From NCBI GenBank assembly GCA_018269075.1, contig JAFDVJ010000083.1, positions 1 through 54,751 of the forward strand: 54,751 nt of DNA, in the 5' to 3' direction. Under the pieces are notes generated by a model. That model saw only the letters and a program-made list of their open reading frames with translations, searched no databases and was not told the DNA's origin. Positions 48,305 through 54,751 of the stretch are shown here, in pieces. This DNA comes from Acidobacteriota bacterium (GTDB lineage Bacteria; Acidobacteriota; Blastocatellia; Pyrinomonadales; Pyrinomonadaceae). The translations under genes were made by a program, and so were the position numbers. How positions within the stretch are numbered: the first letter of the stretch is position 1; the number at the start of each line of letters is the position of its first letter.

Positions 48305-51025
48305 TCATTGATTGCCGAGAACTTTGGCGATCAGATTGAGGAGGTTTTCGGCCGTGTAGGGTTTCGGCAGAAACGCGTCGATTTTGAGCGTCTGGATCTC
48401 GGCCGTCTGTTCGGTCGTCGTGAGGCCGCTGGCGGCGATCACCCGGAGCTTCGGCTGCATCCGGCGCAGCGCGCGGATCGCCGCGACGCCGTCCATATAG
48501 GGCATCGCGATGTCGGTCAGGACGAGCGCGATCTCATCCATATTCTGCGCGTAGACGGCGATCGCGTCCGTGCCGTCCGACGCGGTCAGGACCCGGTAAC
48601 CGTAGCTTTCGAGCGTTTTCTTCGTGATCTGGAGAATCTGGTCCTCGTCATCGACGACCAGCACGAGCTCGTCGCGGCCGCGCGGGTAGATGCCGCCGCC
48701 GCGATGCTCGGGATCGGTCGAGGCGGTCAGCAATGCCGGGAAATAGATCGAAAACTTGGTGCCGCGGCCGGTTTCGCTGTAAACGTTGACGAAGCCGCCG
48801 TGATTCTTGACGATCGAGCGCGCCGTCGCGAGGCCGAGACCGGTTCCCTTGCCGACTTCCTTGGTCGTGAAAAACGGGTCGAAGATCCGGTTCAGGACTT
48901 CCGGCGTCATCCCGGTGCCGGTGTCGGCGACGCTCAGCAGAATGTAGGTTCCGACCTCGGCCTCGATGTTCATCCGCGCGTAGTTTTCGTCGAGCGAGAT
49001 GTTTTCGGCTTTGATCGTCAGCAGGCCGCCCGACGGCATCGCGTCGCGGGCGTTGATGCAGAGGTTCATCAAAAGCTGGTGAATCTGCGTCGCGTCGGCC
49101 GAGATCAGCCAGAGATCGGGTTCGATGTCGGACTTGACGGTGATCGATTTCGGCAGCGTCTGGCGCAGCACGTTGAGCAGATCCTTGATGATGTGGCGAA
49201 CCTGCACCTGCACGCGCTCGCCCTTGATGCCGCGCGCGAAGGTCAGTACCTGCTTGACGAGATCGGCGCCGCGCTCGGAGCTTTCCTTGATCATCTGGAG
49301 AAGATCCTGCGTGCCCTCGTCGAAGTCCTTGAGCTGCAAAAGATCGACCGCCATCATAATCGGCGCGAGAATGTTGTTCAGGTCGTGCGAGATGCCGCCG
49401 GCGAGCGTGCCGATCGATTCGAGGCGCTGCGCTCGCAGAAGCTGGTCCTCGGTCTGCCGCTGGTCGGTGACGTCGGTGTTGGTGACGAGGATGTAATCCG
49501 GCTCGCCGTCTTCCCGGCGGATCAGATTCCAGCGGCTCTCGACGGTGATCGGCCGGCCGACGCGCGTCGTCTGCCGCGCGTCGGTCTTCCATTCGTCGCG
49601 ATTTTCGAGCGCGTCCCGGATCTGGTCGAACTGTTCGCCGTCGCCGCCGAAAACGATGTCGCAGACCTCCTCGCCGAGCGCCTCGGCCGCCGCCCAGCCG
49701 TAAAGATTTTCGGCCCCTTTGTTCCAGTAAACGAGCCGGCAGTCGAGATCGCAGACGAAGATCGCGTCCTTCGTCTGGTCGAGCAGCGACGCCTGCTGCC
49801 GGATGCGGTCCTCGGCCTGCTTGCGGTCGGTGATGTCGGTGTGCGAGACGACCGCGCCGCCGCGCGACGTGACGAGCGGGCTGACGTTGACGACGAACCA
49901 GCGCGATTCGGACGGCGAATGGCGGGCGAATTCGAGCTCGAACTTCGGCCGCGCGCCGTCGAGCACGCTCCGGAGACCGGCGGCGAGCGCGTCGACGATC
50001 TTTTTGTCCGGCGCGAATGCGTGACCGACGACGTCCGGGTATTCGAGTCCGACGCCGGCGCCCGGCTGCCCGTAGCCGTTCTCGCGCACGAACCGGAGCC
50101 ACGAATCGTTGACGTCGAGGATCTTTCCGCGGCGATCGATGATCGCGATGCCGGGGACGAGCGAATCGAGCGTCGAGCGCATAAACTCTTCGTTCTGCCG
50201 CAGTTTTTCTTCCGTCTGCCGGCGGCTCGTGATGTTTTTCGAGACGCCGACCAGCCGGACCGGACCGCCGTCGGCGTCGCGGACGGTGTAGCTCGACGAT
50301 TCGAGCCAGATGACGTTTCCGTTTTCGGGGTTGACGAGCCGCACGTCGGTCGAATGAATGCCCGCTTCGGTGACGGCGCGCTCGACGTACTGGCGAATTT
50401 TTTCGACGTCGTCCGGGTGGATCAGCTTTTCGAAGGTCGCTTCGGTCTCCATCTCGGCGATCGGTTTCCGGAGGCCGAGAACCTGCGCGAAGTTTTCGCC
50501 GAAACGCGTTTTCCGGTCTTCGAGATCGAGCTCCCAGAGAAACATCTGCGCGGCGCCGGTCGCGAGCCGGATGTTCTCGCGCGAGCGGAGCAGGCTCTCC
50601 TCGATCAATTTGCGGGCCGTCACGTCGTGCCGGATCGCGACGTACTGGTAGGGTTTTTCCTCTTCGTCGAGAAACGGCACGATCGTCGTATCGACCCAGT
50701 AGATCGACCCGTCCTTGGCGCGGTTGCGCAGCTCGCCGCGCCAGACGCGGCCGCCGCTGATCGTCTTCCAGAGATTTTTTATGAAGTCTTTCGAATGATA
50801 ACCGGAGTTGACGATCCGGTGATCCTGCCCGAGCAGCTCTTCGCGCGAATATTTCGAGATTTCGCAGAACTTGTCGTTGATGTAGGTGATGCGGCCGCGC
50901 CGGTCGGTAAACGCGACGATCGCCGCTTCATCGAGCGCGAACTTGATGTCTTTTAATTCTTTGATCGGATCGTCGGGCCAAGACTCGCGCTTGACCCCGC
51001 GACCTGATTGATCGAGGCTTTTCAT
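48305..51025 (-). CDS. Hybrid sensor histidine kinase with four PAS domains and a C-terminal receiver
   Basis: The 906-residue cytoplasmic kinase (no membrane segments) carries PAS domains at about 25-140 (ITYINDKFCEISKYSREELL), 150-270, 285-405 and 412-530 (RLVYWNKGAENLYGW). Then come HisKA with phospho-His H547 in ISHDLNNI, an ATPase domain with N-box INARDAMP, DTGTGM and GTGLGLAT, and a receiver (about 785-906) with phospho-Asp D838 in LTDIAMP. The first PAS is of the aerotaxis-like type (GRVWRGELRNRAKDG), which can bind heme or flavin. No separate regulator is adjacent. A GGGGG run precedes the ATG. The equally long antisense frame is a shadow. Confidence 0.94.
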   Translation of the reverse strand: MKSLDQSGRGVKRESWPDDPIKELKDIKFALDEAAIVAFTDRRGRITYINDKFCEISKYSREELLGQDHRIVNSGYHSKDFIKNLWKTISGGRVWRGELRNRAKDGSIYWVDTTIVPFLDEEEKPYQYVAIRHDVTARKLIEESLLRSRENIRLATGAAQMFLWELDLEDRKTRFGENFAQVLGLRKPIAEMETEATFEKLIHPDDVEKIRQYVERAVTEAGIHSTDVRLVNPENGNVIWLESSSYTVRDADGGPVRLVGVSKNITSRRQTEEKLRQNEEFMRSTLDSLVPGIAIIDRRGKILDVNDSWLRFVRENGYGQPGAGVGLEYPDVVGHAFAPDKKIVDALAAGLRSVLDGARPKFELEFARHSPSESRWFVVNVSPLVTSRGGAVVSHTDITDRKQAEDRIRQQASLLDQTKDAIFVCDLDCRLVYWNKGAENLYGWAAAEALGEEVCDIVFGGDGEQFDQIRDALENRDEWKTDARQTTRVGRPITVESRWNLIRREDGEPDYILVTNTDVTDQRQTEDQLLRAQRLESIGTLAGGISHDLNNILAPIMMAVDLLQLKDFDEGTQDLLQMIKESSERGADLVKQVLTFARGIKGERVQVQVRHIIKDLLNVLRQTLPKSITVKSDIEPDLWLISADATQIHQLLMNLCINARDAMPSGGLLTIKAENISLDENYARMNIEAEVGTYILLSVADTGTGMTPEVLNRIFDPFFTTKEVGKGTGLGLATARSIVKNHGGFVNVYSETGRGTKFSIYFPALLTASTDPEHRGGGIYPRGRDELVLVVDDEDQILQITKKTLESYGYRVLTASDGTDAIAVYAQNMDEIALVLTDIAMPYMDGVAAIRALRRMQPKLRVIAASGLTTTEQTAEIQTLKIDAFLPKPYTAENLLNLIAKVLGNQ

Positions 51026-51410
51026 TGCTACCGCCCCCTTGACAGTCGATTATGACTGACGGGTTAACCCTTTTTCGAAATTTTTTTTCAGTGAACGAGT
51101 AAACTAAACCGTCGAAAATCTTGTACACCCCGCCGTCGTGAAATCCGCGGATGATAAAACAATTTGAGATTTCAATTAAGATCAGGGGGGTCAATTTTGA
51201 CTTTCACAGGTATTATAAGCGGAAACCGCCAAGAAGCAAACAAATTTTTATCCCGCCGCCGCAAATTTATCGCGCGACCATCGCTTTGTCATAGTTCGCC
51301 GCGCCGAAATGTGCGCATCCCGATTCCCGGCCGCGCCGCCCGCCGCCAACAAAAGAAAGATCGACGGCAGAAGCTATTTCAGACGTTTTTTCAAAAGGCT
51401 TTTACTTCAT
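51026..51410. other. Intergenic region without a recognisable gene
   Basis: This AT-rich region upstream of the kinase gene presumably carries its promoter. I see no convincing -35/-10 pair and no ORF with a ribosome binding site. Confidence 0.55.
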
Positions 51411-51597
51411 TATAGTGTGTGACACAACTTGTTGGAATAATGAGCGTTAAACCCGCGGTCGGTTGTTAAAATAGCCGCTAAAACCACGAAAAAACACGAA
51501 AGAAATTTAGTGTTTTTAGTGTGTTTAGTGGAAGATCAAAAAAAACGAAGGCGACCGGAATCGCCGCTTTTTCTGATAAGCTCGGTCACTAACAATA
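51411..51597. mobile_element. MITE copy 3 (187 bp)
   Basis: It starts TATAGTGTGTGACACAACTT and ends in the inverse, with several substitutions at the right end (GTCACTAACAATA). The internal hairpin CCGCTAAAACCACG / TTTAGTGTGTTTAGTGG is slightly decayed compared with copy 1. Confidence 0.84.
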
Positions 51598-51700
51598 AAT
51601 TACAACTGGTCCCGGAAAAAGAAAACGAACAACTTCGCCCCGTCGAAAACAATCTTTCAACAACGTCACCGTTCGGTCACCGCACCGTTGCAAAAATCTT

Positions 51701-51821
51701 TGGGATTTGGGATTTGGGATTTGGGATTTCGGATTTGTCTGGATCTGAAGACTTCGGTTTCAAACAAAAAACTTCCGTTTTGAAACCAATCCGAAATCCG
51801 AAATCCGAAATCCCAAATCCG
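51701..51821. repeat. Heptamer-armed 120-bp element, copy A
   Basis: A left arm of TGGGATT/TCGGATT units (51701-51736) and a right arm of CGAAATC units (51788-51821) flank a 51-nt core containing GGTTTCAAA...TTTTGAAACC. The core matches copy B (52553-52670) at 44 of 51 positions, so this is a dispersed element and not only a microsatellite. Confidence 0.82.
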
Positions 51822-51823
51822 AA

Positions 51824-52228
51824 GTGAGGCCGATTCACGATCTGAAGCTATTCGACGGCGTCGTCGTCGAGGACCGCCGCGAATGGTTCGAGATCGTTTC
51901 CGGGCAGAATCCGGAAATCGATGCGGCGACGCTCGTAACGGTTGCCGAACCGAAGGAGATTTACGAGGAATACCGGGTTTTCGTTGTCCGCCGCCGGGTC
52001 GTCGCGGCCTCGCTGTACCGGCGCGCCGGAAGGCCCGACCGGCGACGCTGCGCGCCGGCTTCGTTGGAACTGTTTCAGCCGTTCGCCGATCGCTGGCTCC
52101 CGCACGAAACGGTTGTGATGGACATCGCCGTCACTCCGGAAGGCCCGAAAGTGATCGAGTTCAACTGTTTCAACTGCGCCGGCTTTTACGCGAGCGACGT
52201 CGGCGCGGTCATCCGAAGTCTGGATTGA
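51824..52228 (+). pseudogene. ATP-grasp (R2K-like) protein, C-terminal remnant
   Basis: The frame from a GTG at 51824 encodes 134 residues: EEYRVFVVRRRVVAASLYRR, then VVMDIAVTPEGPKVIEFNCFN and AGFYASDVGAVI. This matches the C-terminal half of ATP-grasp enzymes, with the metal-binding E-x-N (EFNCFN) kept. The N-terminal half, including the ATP-binding lobe, is missing, and the frame begins 3 nt after element copy A. I see no remnant of the lost half upstream. It could be a short expressed protein, but with only half of the active site I call it a truncated gene. Confidence 0.68.
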
Positions 52229-52552
52229 AGCGTGAAAAAAGAAAAAAAGTGAGGGTGAGGTCTTTCCGACAACAACGGATCTTCGCGACCCGTCAAGAAG
52301 GGCAAAACCGAACGAGGCTCATTTGCGGTCCCGGTTCAATCAATCCGAAAAAATGATCTGATCAATGAAACTTTAAGGAGCGGCATAAGGAAACAAAGGG
52401 CAGCGTTCCAAATAAAAATGACGCCTTTATCCGACAGCTTTTGTTTTATTACATTCCAGCTCTCAAATGCCACTCAAAATTCTTTGAGAATCGCCTCGAA
52501 AAACCATTTTCCCAAAAAATCTCTTCCGGCCCGCCGAATTTAAAGATATATT
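52229..52552. other. Intergenic region without a recognisable gene
   Basis: The region is AT-richer than its neighbours. No ORF, hairpin or terminator of note is seen. Confidence 0.55.
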
Positions 52553-52670
52553 CGATTTCGGATTTCGGATTTCGGATTTCGGATTGGTCTGAATTCGAAG
52601 GCTTCGATTTCAAACAAAAAACTTTCGTGTTGAAACCAATCCGAAATCCGCAATCCGAAATCCGAAATCC
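52553..52670. repeat. Heptamer-armed 120-bp element, copy B
   Basis: GATTTCG arms (52553-52586) and CGAAATC arms (52638-52670) flank a core homologous to copy A. It ends 2 nt before the ATG of the winged-helix membrane protein. Confidence 0.82.
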
Positions 52671-52672
52671 CT

Positions 52673-54100
52673 ATGTCTGTGATGTATGAATTTGCCGGTT
52701 TGAGATTTGCGCCGCTCGGCGCCGTGGTGGAGTATGCGGCGACGGGCAGGAAGATCAGGCTCACGCAGACGCAGGCGCATTTTCTGCTGACGCTGCTGGC
52801 GGCCGCGCCCGAGGTCGTCGGGTATGACGAACTGCGCCAAAACGTCTGGGTGCAGTATCCGGAGATGTCCGATTCGCTCAAGCATCTCATTCAGGAAACC
52901 AAGCGCGGGCTTGCGAAAACGCTTAAGAACGAAGGCTTTCCGCATAACTTCATCGAGCCGGTCGCGGGCCGCGGCTACCGGATCAGGATACCGGTCGCGG
53001 CCCTGCCGGAAAAAACGCCGGACGAACCGGAGCCGGAGCCTTCGCCGGCGGGCAGCGAAAAAAACTACACGGTCTTCAAGCTGGCGGCGTCCTTTTTTTA
53101 CGGCGCGCTTTTTCTGCTCGGGCTGCTCGTCCAGACGGCCTACCAATTCGATCGTTACGCGGCCGGCTCGTTCCGGCTGGCGATTCCGCTGATCCTGTGG
53201 AACGGCGGCGTGATGCTGACGGCGCTGTCGCTGGCGGAAAGGCGACGGCCGGGCAGCGAGCGGACGCTGTTTGCGGCCGGCGTCGGGCTGGTCATCGCCG
53301 GCGCGGTCGTGACCTGTCTGGCGATGAATTTTTTCCTGCCTTCCGAGACGCTGACGCCGACCCGCTTTCAAGAGCCGTCGGCGCTCGCCGGCTTCGTCCG
53401 GGACGCGCTGATCTTCAATCTGCCGCTCGGGGTTTTTTACGTCTTCGTTCCTTTTTATCTGGTCAGCCGGAGGCCGTTCGAGAATTTTTCGAATCTCTTT
53501 CCGAATTTCGCGGGCGTTTTCTGTCTGGTGCTGATCTATTCGATCGTGACGACCTTCAACCTGCTCGGGCAGCTGCTGCCGGCGCCGTTTCACGGGTTGT
53601 TCGTGACGGTCGTCTTCCTGCGCTTCATCGTCTTTTTCGGTCTCGGCGGCGGCGTCCTGCTCTGGGCAAAGCTCGAGACCGAGACGGTTTTCCGGCCGTT
53701 TCCGGCGCGGCCTTACCGGTTCGCGATCCTGCTTTTCGGGCTGCTCGCGCTCGGTCTTTTTCTGTTTATGACGGCCGACCGCGGCTTTCGGAAACCGGCG
53801 CTCGACGGGCTCGAGATGCAGACCGGGCCGGATGCCGGCCATCAGCTTTTCGTCAATCTGCGCGGCGCGAATTTCGATCCCGAAACGGTCTGCGTGCGTG
53901 TGACCGGCGCCGACTGTCTCGAAACCGCGCCGTGTCTCGTCCCGAACGGCGCGCTCCGGAAACATTCGCTGATCTCGGCCGGCGAGCTGCGCAACGTGCC
54001 GCTGACGCTGCCCGGCGGCGAGTTTCGGATCTACGTCCAGAACGGCGATTCGCCGCTGTCCGACGGCCTCGTCCTGCACGTGCCCGAAGTCTCGCCCTGA
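52673..54100 (+). CDS. Winged-helix (OmpR/CadC-type) DNA-binding protein with membrane domain
   Basis: The 475-residue protein has an N-terminal winged helix at about 1-107 (KIRLTQTQAHFLLTLLAAAP, SLKHLIQETKRGLAK, IEPVAGRGYRIRI), the Trans_reg_C pattern. A Pro/Glu linker leads to about seven membrane helices (about 130-370), followed by a C-terminal extracytoplasmic beta-domain (about 375-475, HQLFVNLRGANFDPETVCVR). No receiver domain is present, so it resembles CadC/ToxR one-component membrane regulators but with many more helices. The start directly follows element copy B; Met at 52682 is an alternative. Confidence 0.85.
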   Translation: MSVMYEFAGLRFAPLGAVVEYAATGRKIRLTQTQAHFLLTLLAAAPEVVGYDELRQNVWVQYPEMSDSLKHLIQETKRGLAKTLKNEGFPHNFIEPVAGRGYRIRIPVAALPEKTPDEPEPEPSPAGSEKNYTVFKLAASFFYGALFLLGLLVQTAYQFDRYAAGSFRLAIPLILWNGGVMLTALSLAERRRPGSERTLFAAGVGLVIAGAVVTCLAMNFFLPSETLTPTRFQEPSALAGFVRDALIFNLPLGVFYVFVPFYLVSRRPFENFSNLFPNFAGVFCLVLIYSIVTTFNLLGQLLPAPFHGLFVTVVFLRFIVFFGLGGGVLLWAKLETETVFRPFPARPYRFAILLFGLLALGLFLFMTADRGFRKPALDGLEMQTGPDAGHQLFVNLRGANFDPETVCVRVTGADCLETAPCLVPNGALRKHSLISAGELRNVPLTLPGGEFRIYVQNGDSPLSDGLVLHVPEVSP

Positions 54101-54161
54101 AGCGCAAGGGGCGTTTGCCGGCAGGTTGTCCTGACCGCTCCGATCGGCGATAATTTCGTAT

Positions 54162-54581
54162 ATGAAAAGCTACCGGAAAGAGCTCTGGTTCGAGATCCCG
54201 ACGCGGCGCGCGTTCGTCAACATCACCCGCGAGGTCGAAAACTGTCTCCGCGAAAGCGGAGTCCGCGAAGGCCTCGCGCTCGTCAACGCGATGCATATCA
54301 CGGCGTCGGTCTTTATCAACGACGACGAGAGCGGGCTTCATCAGGATTACGAGAAATGGCTCGAAGGCCTCGCGCCGCACTCGCCGATCGGCCAGTATCG
54401 CCACAACGACACCGGCGAAGACAACGCCGACGCGCACATCAAACGCCAGATCATGGGCCGCGAAGCGGTCGTCGCGATCACCAAAGGCCGGCTCGATTTC
54501 GGCCCGTGGGAACAGATCTTCTACGGCGAATTCGACGGCGGCCGCCGCAAACGCGTCCTCGTCAAGATCATCGGCGAGTAA
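54162..54581 (+). CDS. YjbQ / UPF0047 family protein (secondary thiamine-phosphate synthase enzyme)
   Basis: The 139-residue single-domain protein matches the YjbQ family over its whole length: EIPTRRAFVNITREV, GLALVNAMHITASVFIND, and the highly conserved RHNDTGEDNADAHIKRQIMG, then GPWEQIFYGEFDG. The conserved His and Asp/Glu residues line a presumed active site. E. coli YjbQ has weak thiamine-phosphate synthase activity, and the true role of the family is unclear. It lies 61 bp downstream of the winged-helix gene, with no clear Shine-Dalgarno at its ATG. Confidence 0.93.
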   Translation: MKSYRKELWFEIPTRRAFVNITREVENCLRESGVREGLALVNAMHITASVFINDDESGLHQDYEKWLEGLAPHSPIGQYRHNDTGEDNADAHIKRQIMGREAVVAITKGRLDFGPWEQIFYGEFDGGRRKRVLVKIIGE

Positions 54582-54751
54582 AATAAAGGGTTCGTCGTTC
54601 GGCCTAACGTCGATTCTAAAGCCTTCGTCATCAAAACCGCTCACTAAAAAATCTTGATTGTGAATCAAAAGTAATGCCGTATTGAAGCTCTTCGATCAAT
54701 TGCCACTAGCTGATGGTCTTTGAAAATTAAATCCGTCAATAAAATATTCCT

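Noticed and set aside
48308..50956. 882-residue open frame on the + strand opposite the histidine kinase
   Set aside because: It is exactly antisense to a kinase with every expected motif, has low-complexity Arg/Asp/Val composition and no ribosome binding site. It arises from GC-rich third positions.
1..54751. tRNA, rRNA or riboswitch genes
   Set aside because: I scanned intergenic regions by eye for T-loop and D-loop patterns and saw none, but a covariance-model search would be needed to exclude them.

Overview
The window is a GC-rich bacterial chromosome segment. It probably comes from an acidobacterium, perhaps class Blastocatellia. I infer this from the gene mix: a pilB-pilT-pilC run, a secreted M13 peptidase, DUF5685/DUF4112 proteins, large secreted proteins with a CSLREAI motif, and a MoxR/SWIM/DUF5682 cluster. 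No rRNA or tRNA gene was seen, so the assignment is moderate at best. Almost every intergenic gap carries short repeats, chiefly heptanucleotide arrays laid out as inverted repeats.

Layout. 1-3885 (+): type IV pilus motor genes pilB (3' end only), a secreted basic protein, pilT and pilC. 3979-6206 (-): osmoprotectant-type ABC importer with a fused binding/permease protein. 6500-7668 (-): a VWA protein and a small basic protein. 7979-12852 (-): a three-gene operon with a sigma-70-like factor, an XRE-like HTH protein, and a 1129-residue fusion of an ImmA/IrrE (M78) metallopeptidase, a UvrD-type helicase and an AddB/Cas4-like Fe-S nuclease domain. 13258-13842 (-): an unknown two-repeat protein. 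14057-19495 (-): a cytoplasmic-type molybdopterin oxidoreductase and its Fe-S/NrfD membrane partner, with a TIR/deoxyribosyltransferase-like protein encoded between them. 20304-27288: secreted M13 peptidase, small Asn-rich protein, amidohydrolase, and a HEAT-cyclophilin fusion. 27517-30641 (+): a small ORF with an in-frame UGA followed by a SECIS-like hairpin (candidate selenoprotein), a zinc-ribbon protein, DUF4112, and DUF5685 with a 23-cysteine tail. 31168-32759 (-): perR, peroxiredoxin and a thioredoxin-like gene behind a clear Per box. 32904-39825 (-): large surface protein, a receiver, a lipase-like secreted protein with Thr at the nucleophile position, and a small secreted protein. 40183-47930 (-): a SWIM, DUF5691, MoxR, DUF5682, VWA operon. 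48305-51025 (-): hybrid multi-PAS histidine kinase. 51824-54581 (+): ATP-grasp remnant, winged-helix membrane protein, and YjbQ.

Most notable. (1) The sigma-like / XRE-like / M78-helicase-nuclease operon looks like a DNA-damage or phage-responsive regulatory or defence module. (2) The UGA-containing ORF at 27517-27900 has a GGUC-loop hairpin 17 nt after the UGA. (3) A genome-wide-looking system of palindromic heptamer arrays abuts start and stop codons; one array is translated inside the DUF5682 gene. (4) A MITE family has three near-full copies here. (5) A TIR/NDT-like protein with a possible macro-like N-terminal domain sits inside a redox-enzyme operon.
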